From the NCBI RefSeq assembly GCF_029714945.1, contig NZ_CP121634.1:6903001-6967000 (forward strand): a stretch of DNA of 64,000 bases, written 5' to 3'. The notes beneath the pieces are model-generated. The model had not been told where the DNA came from. It did no database searches and saw only the letters and a list, made by a program, of their open reading frames with translations. This document shows positions 45,173-54,184 of this stretch, piece after piece; position 1 is the first letter of the stretch, and each line of letters starts with the position of its first letter. Made by a program: the position numbers and the translations under genes. This stretch comes from Bradyrhizobium sp. CIAT3101 (GTDB lineage Bacteria > Pseudomonadota > Alphaproteobacteria > Rhizobiales > Xanthobacteraceae).

Positions 45173-45964
45173 TCAGCGCTGGGTAGCGACCGAAACTTCG
45201 TCCTCTTGGGAAAGCCGCCCGATCACTTCAAGCATGTGCATCGCGATCTGGATCAGGAGCCCACCCAAGGCCAGCACACTCCAGCCCATCACGACAAAAC
45301 CCCAGTGCAAGGGATAGGAGAACACCTCTTCCATCAGGAAGAAGGCATGGCCCCACTCGTTGTAGCCCAAGTTCGGCAATATTAGAAACGGACCTACAAC
45401 CACGAGCACGAATGGAATTGAGATCTGCGTTGCGAACTTCGGCAGCCTCGTCATCGCGTACAGAAATGATCCCACGCCAAACAGCACGTAAAGTGGCATG
45501 GTGCCGTAGAACAGCACGATGTGACTCGGCGTGAAGCTTGTATCCCGGACCACAACCTGATGCCATGAGGCGTCCTGCTCGGCAAAGAAGCTGGTAGCGA
45601 ACCAGACGCAAAAGGCATAGACGAAGATGAACAGGACCAGATTGAAGTAACGCCGGAGCTCTTCCCGCGGTTTGAGCGCGCCAAGATTGCGGTCTCGCGT
45701 AAACCATAGATACGCCCAGGTCACCACCCAGAGCAAAGGGATGACGCTAAGCTCAACCTTCAGCAACGTCATCCAGGCGGCATCGAACGCGGGCTCAGTC
45801 GAATCCAGGCCGGCACTCCAAGCATAGACCTGCTGAAAGATGCGCCAGAACACCATCAGCGCTAACACTGCCAGAGTGACTCCTGCTGCAAGTTTGAAAT
45901 TCGCCAACGGCTGAGTACGGTCCTCAGCGGCGGACTTGGCGTTATGAGTCATCGTGATCGACAT
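45173..45964 (-). CDS. pmoC: Copper membrane monooxygenase subunit C (PmoC/AmoC family)
   Basis: A 263-residue integral membrane subunit with AGGAGGAGAG directly before ATG 45964. The metal site of PmoC is fully conserved: Asp131, His135 and His148 in AEQDASWHQVVVRDTSFTPSH, equivalent to Asp156, His160 and His173 of Methylococcus PmoC. Further family marks are SAGLDSTEPAFDAAWMTLLK and LPNLGYNEWGHAFFLMEEVF. About six membrane segments are visible. It is the first of the structural genes, and a PqqA-like micro-gene lies 92 bp upstream. Together with A and B it should form a trimeric inner-membrane enzyme oxidising a small apolar substrate or ammonia. Confidence 0.96.
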   Translation of the reverse strand: MSITMTHNAKSAAEDRTQPLANFKLAAGVTLAVLALMVFWRIFQQVYAWSAGLDSTEPAFDAAWMTLLKVELSVIPLLWVVTWAYLWFTRDRNLGALKPREELRRYFNLVLFIFVYAFCVWFATSFFAEQDASWHQVVVRDTSFTPSHIVLFYGTMPLYVLFGVGSFLYAMTRLPKFATQISIPFVLVVVGPFLILPNLGYNEWGHAFFLMEEVFSYPLHWGFVVMGWSVLALGGLLIQIAMHMLEVIGRLSQEDEVSVATQR

Positions 45965-46056
45965 CTTCTCTCCTCCTTGGAGATTGCCTCAGGTGTGGTG
46001 TTGTTTACGAGGGAAGTTCTCACTCCGATCGTTGATCGCAAGGATAGGATCTGTCT

Positions 46057-46161
46057 TCAAGCTCCCAGCGTTCTGGTTACCTCTTTGCGAACGGCGCACG
46101 CATACATGTTGATTTCGAGATCGACCGGCAATTCGACGATTTTTGGGGCTTTCCAGCTCAT
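46057..46161 (-). CDS. pqqA: PqqA-like coenzyme PQQ precursor peptide
   Basis: A 34-residue peptide starting MSWKAPKIVELPVDLEINMY at ATG 46161, with AGGAG 9 nt upstream. It matches PqqA: an initial xWxxPxIVExxVxxE, and the essential Glu16 and Tyr20 in EINMY (ExxxY) that are cross-linked to make pyrroloquinoline quinone. After YACAVRK it carries eight extra residues (EVTRTLGA) compared with most PqqA. No pqqBCDE genes are in the window, so maturation would rely on enzymes elsewhere. The location directly upstream of pmoC suggests that PQQ supply (for a methanol or alcohol dehydrogenase acting on the product) is co-regulated with the monooxygenase. It is short, so the call rests on the motif. 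Confidence 0.78.
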   Translation of the reverse strand: MSWKAPKIVELPVDLEINMYACAVRKEVTRTLGA

Positions 46162-46202
46162 ATCGGTTTGCTCCTGGCTAGATGAATGCGGCGCAAAAAG
46201 TC

Positions 46203-46223
46203 GCGAGGACACGAGGTCCTCGC
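46203..46223 (-). promoter_or_regulatory. Stem-loop upstream of pqqA-like gene
   Basis: A perfect 8-bp stem (46203-46210 with 46216-46223) with a 5-nt loop, about 40 nt before the pqqA-like start. On the minus strand it is followed by GACTTTTTGCG, so a partial terminator or attenuator in the operon leader is possible. Confidence 0.5.
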
Positions 46224-46312
46224 AGTGGGGGAGAACTCACCGAGTGCGCTGCAAGTGCTCGGCGAAAAAGAAACCCATAATCACGCCATCCCTGCCACCG
46301 CGCGCTGTGCCA

Positions 46313-46456
46313 TCACCCTGATGAGATTGGCGCGATAATCCGACGATCCGCAGGAATATGATCCGACTCTTGCCTCGCCCGCTGCTGCTCTTGCAAAGCA
46401 GCGTATTGATGCATCCAAGCGTCCATATTGAACCATTCGTTATAGTTGGACTCCAC
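46313..46456 (-). CDS. 47-residue leader ORF upstream of CuMMO operon
   Basis: Small ORF with a GTG start at 46456 and AGGGAG 7 nt upstream. The peptide opens MESNYNEWFNMDAWMHQYAA, then LQEQQRARQESDHIPADRR: a Trp/Tyr-rich helix followed by a charged helix. No family is recognised. It is on the same strand as the operon, 150 bp before the pqqA-like gene, with a hairpin in between, so it could be a leader peptide or a small accessory protein. Confidence 0.45.
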   Translation of the reverse strand: MESNYNEWFNMDAWMHQYAALQEQQRARQESDHIPADRRIIAPISSG

Positions 46457-46814
46457 ATCACTCTCCCTAGATGAGGTAAATCTTCATAGCTGACCCGGAG
46501 CTAAGCCGTTCACTCAGGTCGACGACCGCAACAAAGCCAAAGAAACACAGTCCTCCCCCTTCTCTCTGTTCGCTCATTACCCGCACCCTCCCTTTGAAAG
46601 AGCGGTGCGGCGCGTCGGGTTTGAACCTGGCCCGTATAGACGCAAGACGTCCGCTTTCATCTCAAACAACCCGTCCTGCTCCGGCTTCAATTTGGAAATT
46701 AATCCGCGCGTTCGGTCTCAGGTTACAACCTCACGCCACGTACGAATCAAGCCTCGCCATGACCGGCGCCAGAAAGAGCTTGAGGCCTGCGTGGGGTCAG
46801 GTTGTACAACCGGC
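46457..46814. other. Probable promoter region of CuMMO operon, otherwise empty
   Basis: About 360 bp. The part nearest 46457-46600 should contain the operon promoter. No gene-like frame, IS or clear operator seen. Confidence 0.4.
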
Positions 46815-46968
46815 TGAAGCATGTTGACCGTTCGCAGGAGCGAACTCTTGCCGCTTCCGCTCGGGCCGATGATGACGACGACCTCGCCTTGCCGGACCGA
46901 GAGGTCGACGCCCTTCAGAACTTCGTTTGACCCGTACGAAACCCGAATGCCGCGCAGATCGAGGTGTC
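46815..46968 (-). pseudogene. ABC transporter ATPase, N-terminal fragment
   Basis: Minus-strand fragment of about 51 codons: LDLRGIRVSYGSNEVLKGVD, LSVRQGEVVVIIGPSGSGKS and LLRTVNML. This is the first strand and Walker A (GPSGSGKS) of a polar-amino-acid-type ABC ATPase. It is cut on both sides; the Q-loop, signature and Walker B are absent. It is a relic beside an IS110 copy. Confidence 0.85.
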
Positions 46969-47320
46969 ATTCGGCCCTTTAATTGCAGTTTGGTGTCAAG
47001 CCTGCATTTCTGAACTCGCCAATGGCACGGTGGTAGTGCTCGCGCCGTCGGAGCTGTTCCGGGTTGCGGAGACGGCGCGGGCGCGGCTGATACGTGCTTG
47101 CCGGCCAGGCATGGATCGTTTGGACTGTTGATGTCTTCGCTGGGGTCATGGTCCTTTCCGAGGTCGCTCAGCGCCTCATGATGATGTCCGGGCCGGGCGC
47201 CTCAACGTCTGCAGCGGAGTACGGACAAGCCGTCACCAGCCGAATGAACGAGGTCGCCACAACACCGTCCCAGCGGGACATCGCCAGTCCGGCGGACCGG
47301 ACCAGGAACTACAAAATCGG
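46969..47320. other. Intergenic, IS110 flank
   Basis: About 350 bp. A short protein-like stretch near 47025-47125 (plus; TVVVLAPSELFRVAETARAR) may be the tail of an unknown gene. The rest is probably the 3' non-coding end of the IS110 copy; I could not define that end. Confidence 0.35.
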
Positions 47321-48449
47321 TCAGGCTTCCTTCACCAGACCCCAGTCGAACGATGTGCCGTCCACCCAAATGCAATGAAGAACCACGGCGATCTTTCGGG
47401 CGATGGCGACCTTTGCCTTCCTCATGCCAATCCTCTTGGCGAGCTTCATGTCCCAAGCCTTTAGGGAAGACCATTTCTTAGTTCGATAAAGTAGCACGGT
47501 CGCGGCCTCAAACAGGTAGGTTCGGAGAAGACGGTCGCCCCAACGTGATATCTTGCCGTTGATGTCGGTTTCGCCAGATTGGTTGCGCCGAGGTGTGAGA
47601 CCGAGATAGGCGCCGACACTCGATGCTGATCTGAAGCGCGACGGGTCATCGATCGTATGGCGGAAGGTCAACGCCGTCACCACGCCGACACCGGGAACCG
47701 TCATTAAGCGGCGCGTGGTCTCATCCGCCTTCGCCAACTGGCGGACTTCATTGTCGAAGTTGTTCTGTTGCTTGCAGATCTGTTCATGGATCGATAGCAG
47801 CGGGGCGATTACACTAAGGAGCTGATGATCTTCGCCCAATAGTTCGCAGACCTGATTTCGAAATCGGATTCCGATCGCGCGTGGGAAGAGCAAGCCATAT
47901 TCTTTGATTAGACTGCGGACTTGGTTCTCGATGTCTCGACGAATAGCCACGAGCCGAGATCTCGCGACAATTATCGCGCGTATTTTCTGACTTTCCTCGC
48001 TCTTGACTTTGACTTCTCGATACCAGCCGACCCGCACCAGTTCGGCCAACCCTCGAGCATCATTCTGATCGCTTTTGTTCATCCGTACCGACAAAGCCGC
48101 GTGGGCATGACGCGCGTCGATACAAACTACCGGAAGATCAACCCTACGAAGTTCATGCCATAGCCAACTCGCCATCGCCCCGGTCTCAAATCCGATGCGC
48201 TCCGCCTGTGGCGCCACTTGCGAAGCAGTGTCGTCAACGCCCCCGGGTCGGACTTGGCCTTTCCCTCGAACAAGACCTGACCCACTTCGTCGACCACGCA
48301 TACCGACGTTTCTTTTTGCGAGACGTCCAGCCCAACATATTGCTTCATAGTCCCCTCCGATTCGCGAGATTGCGGAAGGTTTGAAGATAGCGGACCTTTC
48401 GAGCCGCAGGTGCCGACCGCAATTACGTCATCGTCTGCAATATTGACCC
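47321..48449 (-). mobile_element. IS110-family element, transposase frameshifted
   Basis: The transposase starts at ATG 48348 ([20 protein letters not shown], with the first catalytic Asp of the DEDD domain) and ends at 47321. Near 48230 the reading changes frame and continues [20 protein letters not shown], then [20 protein letters not shown], and the C-terminal domain [35 protein letters not shown] single indel thus breaks the protein. The upstream flank to about 48449 (ends TGCAATATTGACCCC) is repeated at 50305-50405, marking the element's left end. Confidence 0.85.
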
Positions 48450-48459
48450 CCCGTATTGC

Positions 48460-50240
48460 TGCATCAGCGAATGTTACCCTCGCCGCGCCATTGTAGTGGT
48501 TGATGCGATCTCGAAGTATCGGCCGCGCCAAGTGGCTTTTCCGGCTTGCTCGACGAGAGGGGCTGTGGGCGGGTCGGGCCCTACATAGCCCGAGCCGTCC
48601 ACAACCCCGGGCAATGGGGCAGCGGTCGTGGCGTCGTCGAGCAGGCCCTGGGCGACCAACCGTTCGGCAGCCCTCCGTCTGAGTGCCCTCAGCAGACGTT
48701 GCACAATCGAATGCTGTCTCTTTCCGAACTCCTCGGGGTATTTTTCGCGCAAGCGGCCAACAATTGCGAGCGCCGTCAGCTGTGGCTGCTCTGCGAGCCA
48801 CGCTTCGATCGCGGCAATATGCGGGTCGAGCTTGGACGGCATGCGAACTCTGGTCTTATAGGGCCGACGAGTTCGCCGGTGCGTGGCACGCGGCTCGCCG
48901 ACCGTCGCGGTCTTGCCGAGCGTCTTCGCAAACGTCGCCGCGGTCGCTGGCAGGACGCTAGTGTGAGCGGGTTGCAGGCCGCGCGCCTGTCCGGCACGAC
49001 GATCGACGCGATTGCCGAGTTCCTCTTGGGTTGCGCGAATCTCCGCCAACAGCGCGACCGGATCGAGCGAGCGATACTGATCACGCAGCCGCTTCTTCAC
49101 GGCCGCGGTCACCTTGGGGTGCGTCAAGGCACGCTCATAGGGCGTCGATGGGAGATGATAGCGCTTGATCACTTTAGCCCCTTCGCGACGCTTCTCCTTC
49201 AGCTTGAACGACGGCTGGAAGAAGTTGACGTAAAGACGTGCCGCCGCATAGAGGCGGCCCATCATGCGCGCTGTCTCGACGCCATCGAAGCGGCCATAGC
49301 CCATGAGGCGGCGGACAACCGCACCATTCTTCTGCTCGACAAACGCTTGGTCGTTCTTCTTGTAGGCACGCGAGCGTGTGACTTCGAGCTTCTGTTCACG
49401 ACACCGTGGCACGACGACATCGTTCATGAAAGCGCTGTCATTGTCGAAGTCCACGCCGCGCAACAGCCAGGGGAACAGGCTCTGTGCTCTGTTAATCGCC
49501 TCGACGACCAGCGAGCCTTCCCGCGTCAGCAACGGCAGGCACTCCGTCCAGCCGGTGGCGACATCGACCATCGTCAGGGTCTGGATGAACGAGCCAGCCA
49601 CCGACGTCCCGCCATGGGCGACCATGTCGACCTCGCAGAAGCCCGGCACCGGGCTGTTCCAGTCATTGAACGTGCGGATCGGGACCTCACGCCGGATTGC
49701 TGAATAGAATCCGGCACGGCGCCGCCTGCCGCCGCTCGCCGCCATCTTCACATCGACGAGCAGGCGATCAATGGTGGCGGCGCTGTTAGCCAGAACACGA
49801 TCACGGTCCGACGGGCCAAGCTGCAATCGGCCATGCCGCTCAAGGGCAGGCAGCAAGGTCGGAATCATCACCTTAAGCCGCTTGCCGCACACCCTATCTG
49901 ACGCCTCCCACAGCGCCGTCAGCGTGTCCTTGATCGTCGCGCCATATCTGCGTCTTCGCTGTCTTGTTGCCTCGACCTCGCCCGGTCCAACTCTCTCGCG
50001 TCGCCGGAGTACGCGCACCGCATGCTTGCGATGCCAGCCCGTCGTCGCGCACAGCTCGTCGAGGATCCGTCCCTTCTCCGCTCGTTTGGCCGACCGGTAA
50101 CGCTCCATTACCGCCGACACTACCTCGCGCCGCGCGCCCATGCTGATCTTTCCCGCCATAGACGCCACCGAACCAATTCGATGGCACCGACCCAATCATC
50201 GGCGAGAAGTTGTCCAGTAACATTCTGGGTGAGGCAATGC
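48460..50240 (-). mobile_element. Integrase-core insertion sequence inside an IS110 copy
   Basis: Element of about 1.78 kb carrying one long transposase gene. The ends are imperfect inverted repeats sharing GAATGTTAC (left near 48472, right near 50220) within TGCxTCA-type tips. On the right it interrupts an IS110 copy after codon 22 (VVDE). I did not find a convincing target duplication. Confidence 0.7.
48474..50195 (-). CDS. Integrase-core (DDE) transposase, ISNCY/IS481-like
   Basis: An apparently intact ORF of up to 573 residues; Met13 (50159) is a likely alternative start. The N-terminal helix-turn-helix has [30 protein letters not shown]. The central rve catalytic core has [20 protein letters not shown] (first Asp), [20 protein letters not shown] (second Asp) and [20 protein letters not shown] (Glu). 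The C-terminus is basic, with a second small helical region about 470-530. The three acidic residues are present, so the enzyme could be active. The closest type I can name is the ISNCY group with an IS481-like core; the exact family needs a search. Confidence 0.85.
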   Translation of the reverse strand: MGRCHRIGSVASMAGKISMGARREVVSAVMERYRSAKRAEKGRILDELCATTGWHRKHAVRVLRRRERVGPGEVEATRQRRRRYGATIKDTLTALWEASDRVCGKRLKVMIPTLLPALERHGRLQLGPSDRDRVLANSAATIDRLLVDVKMAASGGRRRRAGFYSAIRREVPIRTFNDWNSPVPGFCEVDMVAHGGTSVAGSFIQTLTMVDVATGWTECLPLLTREGSLVVEAINRAQSLFPWLLRGVDFDNDSAFMNDVVVPRCREQKLEVTRSRAYKKNDQAFVEQKNGAVVRRLMGYGRFDGVETARMMGRLYAAARLYVNFFQPSFKLKEKRREGAKVIKRYHLPSTPYERALTHPKVTAAVKKRLRDQYRSLDPVALLAEIRATQEELGNRVDRRAGQARGLQPAHTSVLPATAATFAKTLGKTATVGEPRATHRRTRRPYKTRVRMPSKLDPHIAAIEAWLAEQPQLTALAIVGRLREKYPEEFGKRQHSIVQRLLRALRRRAAERLVAQGLLDDATTAAPLPGVVDGSGYVGPDPPTAPLVEQAGKATWRGRYFEIASTTTMARRG

Positions 50241-50405
50241 GCTCGTCGACCACACATACTGACGTTTCTTTCTGCGAGACATCCAGCCCAACATATTGCT
50301 TCATAGCCCCTCCGATTCGTAAGATTGCGGAAGGCTTGAAGATAGCGGACTTTTCGTGCCGCGGGCGCCGACCGCAATTACGTCATCGTCTGCAATATTG
50401 ACCCC
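50241..50405 (-). mobile_element. IS110 5' fragment, second copy
   Basis: Begins at ATG 50304 ([20 protein letters not shown], identical to the copy starting at 48348) and is broken after codon 22 by the integrase-core element. The upstream 100 bp match 48349-48449 closely. The remainder of this copy is not found on the other side, so a deletion accompanied or followed the insertion. Confidence 0.85.
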
Positions 50406-50459
50406 TAAGCCGGGGAGGGGTCAAATTTGGGCTCTGTCGGAGTTTTGGTGCAGCTCTGA

Positions 50460-51020
50460 TTATTCTCCGCCGATTAGTCTGGCCTGAAGCAGATCGATTT
50501 TCCCCCGGCCATACATCTGACGTCTGACGAGCTTGAGGCGCGTGATCTGACCTTCAGTCTGTCCGTTGGACCAAGGCGAGGTGATTGCCCCCCGAACCGC
50601 CGCTTCATCCCTTACGACACCGCTCGCGAACGAGGCGACGAGACTGATGCGGGCGCGCTCGATCCACGGGGTGAGCCCTTCCTCAGCCTTGCGCCGGATC
50701 ATCACGTGGAATTCGGCGATGATGTCGCGGGCCTCGACCAAGGTTGGTACGCCGGCTTCGATCGCCGCGATCGTGACGGTCTCCGCTTTCGTCAGCAAGT
50801 CCCGGCCGATCGTCATGAGACGAGCGATCGTTCTGGCCGACGGAATCCGTTGAAGGTTTTGCGTGTCAACCTTTTCAGCTCGTCGTCTGCGGGTCGCCCA
50901 CTCGCTGATGACGCGAAGCGAGCCTCGGAAGCCTCGCGCCTTCAGGCGGCGCCAAAGTTCAGCTCCGTTTCGACAGCCGGACGCCCACTGATCGTCGAGC
51001 CATGGCAAATGCAGGTCCAA
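50460..51020 (-). pseudogene. ISL3-family transposase, C-terminal remnant
   Basis: 186 codons open. It holds the end of an ISL3 transposase: GFRGSLRVISEWATRRRRAE, an HTH-like middle, and the C-terminal AITSPWSNGQTEGQITRLKL, VRRQMYGRGKIDLLQARL with the last catalytic Glu. The first two Asp motifs lie upstream and are missing, because the sequence right of about 51000 is unrelated (an AMP-forming ligase fragment). Confidence 0.85.
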
Positions 51021-51478
51021 CGAACCTTGGCCGCCGCTCCAACTGTTTACCGCTCGATGCGCGGATTCGATGGCCCGCGACCGAAGCTGACGAAGCTGCG
51101 CTGCGCCTCAAGCGCTGGCGAACCGCTCACCCCGGAAGTGAATCTCTGGGCCGTGGATGCGTTGGGCGTCGCCGTTCACGATCACTATGGGCAGACTGAA
51201 GCTGGCATGCTGATCAATAATCATCATCATCCCGACTTGGTCGCGCCTCTGAAGCAGGGCTCCATGGGCAGGCCGCTGCCCGGCTGGTCAGCGTTGGTGC
51301 TGAAGGAAAAGGAGGACGTTCCCCCGCAGACGGCGAACTTGGACGCGTCGCAATCGAGCTGAAAGACAGCCCCCTCGCCTGGTTCAGCGGCTATATCGAC
51401 CTGATCGAACGCCAAATTAGCGTGATTTCCCAACTTCTCTCGGCGCAGGCCGCAGGGCTACATAAGATCCGCGAATAA
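51000..51478 (+). pseudogene. AMP-forming acyl-CoA/acetyl-CoA synthetase fragment
   Basis: Plus-strand internal fragment: AAPTVYRSMRGFDGPRPKLT, LRCASSAGEPLTPEVNLWAV, HDHYGQTEAGMLINNHHHPD and GSMGRPLPGWSALVLKEKED. A frameshift near 51335 is followed by VAIELKDSPLAWFSGY. YGQTE is the A5 motif of acyl-adenylating enzymes. Both ends are missing, including the P-loop and the C-terminal lysine. It abuts the ISL3 remnant. Confidence 0.8.
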
Positions 51479-51837
51479 AGCCCCGCTCGACCAGCACCAG
51501 CCCGAGCTACCCGGGCGTGACAGCCCGTCGTCATATCGGCAAGGCAGGCGACGGCGATTTCCCTCGTCCCGACCGGGTCCCGCCAGACCGAACGAAGCCG
51601 CGCGCGTGATCGGCGATTCCGGCAATCGTTATTGGCGGCTTGGCCTCGGCACTGGCGTTGAAGCTGGTTCTGGAGTTGTTCCGCGAGACCTGGCCATGAT
51701 TTGCGAACAGCGAAAGTACTTCCTCTCTGAAGCTTTCGGGCTACGGACTGCTGTATGACCCTGACTACGCCCGCTGGCTCCCGATTTCGTCGGTCTGACT
51801 AATGATGTCACCACGTTTCAATACTCGACCGCGTGCC
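51479..51837. other. Intergenic, nothing recognised
   Basis: About 360 bp downstream of the effector candidate's stop. There is no clear terminator or gene. Confidence 0.4.
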
Positions 51838-54114
51838 CTAGATCCCAAGTCGAGCGGCCTGCGTCGACAGTTGGTCCGCCTCGGCAAGCCGATAGTGTAG
51901 AATGTCGCTATGCACTGTGCTCAACAAGGACTTGCATAATGCAGGCGTGAGCTTGCCGCGGTGAACCACGACGTCTTCGCGACCTGTCGCAGCCCGGGCG
52001 TTCTGCCACTGGCGATTGCAGCCGCGTTGTGCATTTGACTTGACGTGGCAAGCGGCGAATTCGGCGTCATCCAGCGTCGTCAACTGCCACACATGTACCG
52101 GTCGCTTCGTATGGATGTGCACCCACATCGGGCTCGGCATTGCACCATTGCGCAGCGCCTTGGGTTGCAGCTTGACCTCGAACAGCACCCCTGGCTCACC
52201 CTTTAACGCGCGCGGTAAACCGGCAGGCGTCAACTCCTCGGCCGCGCGCAACTGTTCAAGGTAGTTCTGCGACGGATAGGCATACGTCTTCATGCAATCG
52301 ACCGTCATCGTGCCCCTTCGCTCGTTCAAAGCCGTCCCCAGCCCCTGCGCCTCGGACCGCAGCATCTTGAGTCGGACGATTTTGTCGTGCACTTCGCGCA
52401 CTTGTGCAGGCGTGAGTAGGACACGTCGACGAGGCTCCTCCAACGCAGCTACACAGGCCTGCATCTCGGCTACCTGGGTCTTCAGGCGCCCGATCGCAGT
52501 ATCCACGACGTGTTCGGCGTCCTCGGGCTTCATGTGGCGGGCTTGCGAGGCGGCCCTTTGCTGACCAGGCAGATCGAATTGCAAAAGTTCGTCCAACCGC
52601 TTGAGGAGCCCCGTCAGTGCTTCCATCGACGGCGGGGCCTGCCAGATCGCCAAGTGCGCCGTCTCCGACGATGACGCCCTCGCATGCGCCTCCTCCGCGG
52701 TCACGAGCCTCTTCGTACCAAATTCCGAGAGCACGACAACTTTGGCTGCTGGCGCCGCGGCGTTGGCGTCCATAGCGACATGCGCCTGGGTCTGCCCAGG
52801 CGCCGAGCTCCCAGCGCCAGCGGACCGCGTGTTCTTGCCTTTCCCCTTCTTCCGCGCTCCAGCGCCTTCGGCGGCTACAGCCTCGCCGATAGTGCTGGCG
52901 GGCATCGCAGCCCGAGGGTCGGTCGGCGGCACAATGACCGCTGACGCTTTCGGCTGCAGTGACAGGAAGCGCATGACCTCCTGCGCAGTGACCCACGCAC
53001 CTTCCACTATCTGGCCTGACAGTTCCAATGGGAGGTTGGCTGTCCCAGTATCGCTTAGGTTTGCAACGATGTTGTGCCACGCCAGCCCAAATTCCGAAAG
53101 GCGCTCCATAACTCCTTCCAAAACAGCGCAGTGCGCTGCGTCGAGTGCACGCCCTTTGCTGTTTAGAACAGCCTCGCTCGTAGAGTTGAATGCCGGGAAA
53201 ACGTCATCGATGAACGTTCCTAGCAGACGTACCCGCCCGTTCTCATCCATGAGGGCTTCCCTCGTGGCTGGCTCGAATGTGCTCATCTGCGGCTCAACCA
53301 TGATTCGCAATAGAGCGATCTGCGATTGCAAATGCAGGCACTTCATATTCAGTGCCCAGCCGGTGTGCAGCCGCAGGTCGGCCTCTTCGGCTTGCCGCAT
53401 CTCAGCCGTCGTACTTGGTAAATTGTAAGTGGCGGTGCAGACGGACTGCATCCTTTCTAGGCGCAATGCCTTCTTTCCCCACCACTCCATACAGGCCGTA
53501 TAACGGTTTGCTACGCTGGAGATCGCTCGACTCAGCTGGTCGAAGGGAGCGCTCGATTGGACCATCCGATCGAGCACAGTGGCCGCACTCTTCCTGCTCT
53601 GCTCCAGGGCGTAGATGGTCGGGGTCGCTAGTAGGTTGCATTGGTTCCCCGCATGGAGCACCTCGTCTCGGAGACGGCGAGCCTGATCGTCGGAGAGAAT
53701 GCTAGGCGCCTCATGCTGGGGTAGCCTCGCGTAGTACTCCAGAACGTTTGAGCCTGCCTTGATGAGCTGGTCAATCAGCTCTTGTGCCACCAACGCGTTC
53801 GGCGCCGGCTGCATGGCCGCATTGCGGCAAGTATCAAGTTCTGCCAGCAGGCTGTCCATTTGGCGCTTCGCTGCCTTGATCTCGTCGCCGGTCCAAGGAA
53901 TGGGGCCCGCCACATCCGAAGTTTGCAGCTGGCTTGCGACCGGCCCCGCTCCATCTTGAGCCCCAGAGCGCATCCGCTCCACGACGGAATTGAACAATTG
54001 GCTGCCCTCAGCATGGGTGAGACTTGATTCCGAGCGCGAACTGCTCGATCTCCACGTGCTGTCAGCTCCAGTAGCCTCAACGTGCGCTTTACCAGGTCGG
54101 CCAATGCCCGTCAT
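51838..54114 (-). CDS. Candidate type III secreted effector, unknown function
   Basis: A 758-residue protein with GGAGG 6 nt before ATG 54114 and a tts-like box about 40 bp further upstream. The N-terminus (first 40 residues: TWRSSSSRSESSLTHAEGSQ) is Ser-rich and polar, as type III secretion signals are. The rest is mostly helical and cytoplasmic in character, with no signal peptide or membrane segment. A linker rich in Ala, Gly and Lys at about 395-445 (GAGARKKGKGKNTRSAGAGS) divides an N-terminal helical part from a C-terminal part. Near the end are MWVHIHTKRPVHVWQLTTLD and HFACHVKSNAQRGCN-type segments (residue about 680-705) that look like a compact catalytic or binding domain. I do not recognise the family and give no name. 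Assignment as an effector rests on the promoter site, composition and neighbourhood. Confidence 0.65.
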   Translation of the reverse strand: MTGIGRPGKAHVEATGADSTWRSSSSRSESSLTHAEGSQLFNSVVERMRSGAQDGAGPVASQLQTSDVAGPIPWTGDEIKAAKRQMDSLLAELDTCRNAAMQPAPNALVAQELIDQLIKAGSNVLEYYARLPQHEAPSILSDDQARRLRDEVLHAGNQCNLLATPTIYALEQSRKSAATVLDRMVQSSAPFDQLSRAISSVANRYTACMEWWGKKALRLERMQSVCTATYNLPSTTAEMRQAEEADLRLHTGWALNMKCLHLQSQIALLRIMVEPQMSTFEPATREALMDENGRVRLLGTFIDDVFPAFNSTSEAVLNSKGRALDAAHCAVLEGVMERLSEFGLAWHNIVANLSDTGTANLPLELSGQIVEGAWVTAQEVMRFLSLQPKASAVIVPPTDPRAAMPASTIGEAVAAEGAGARKKGKGKNTRSAGAGSSAPGQTQAHVAMDANAAAPAAKVVVLSEFGTKRLVTAEEAHARASSSETAHLAIWQAPPSMEALTGLLKRLDELLQFDLPGQQRAASQARHMKPEDAEHVVDTAIGRLKTQVAEMQACVAALEEPRRRVLLTPAQVREVHDKIVRLKMLRSEAQGLGTALNERRGTMTVDCMKTYAYPSQNYLEQLRAAEELTPAGLPRALKGEPGVLFEVKLQPKALRNGAMPSPMWVHIHTKRPVHVWQLTTLDDAEFAACHVKSNAQRGCNRQWQNARAATGREDVVVHRGKLTPALCKSLLSTVHSDILHYRLAEADQLSTQAARLGI

Positions 54115-54154
54115 ATTCCACCTCCGATCCAGGGAGAATGCGAAGCGAATTTAG

Positions 54155-54184
54155 ATAGACCGCCTGGCTGACGATTAGCTGACG
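54155..54184 (-). promoter_or_regulatory. tts-like box upstream of effector candidate
   Basis: The minus strand reads GTCAGCTAATCGTCAGCC, then AGGCGGTCTAT. Compared with the tts consensus (GTCAGCTTxTCGAAAGCT) the GTCAGCT, TCG and AGC blocks are kept and about four positions differ. It lies about 40 bp before the start of the 758-residue ORF, the usual distance for TtsI sites. Confidence 0.6.

Noticed and set aside
47094..47378. 94-codon plus-strand ORF next to the IS110 end
   Set aside because: It overlaps the IS110 3' end in antisense and shows no protein motif.
48546..49703. 385-codon plus-strand ORF inside the integrase-core IS
   Set aside because: It is antisense to a transposase with clear catalytic motifs and has shadow-like composition.
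50706..51000. N-terminal extension of the AMP-ligase ORF into the ISL3 remnant
   Set aside because: This part is antisense to the ISL3 transposase; ligase similarity begins only near 51000.
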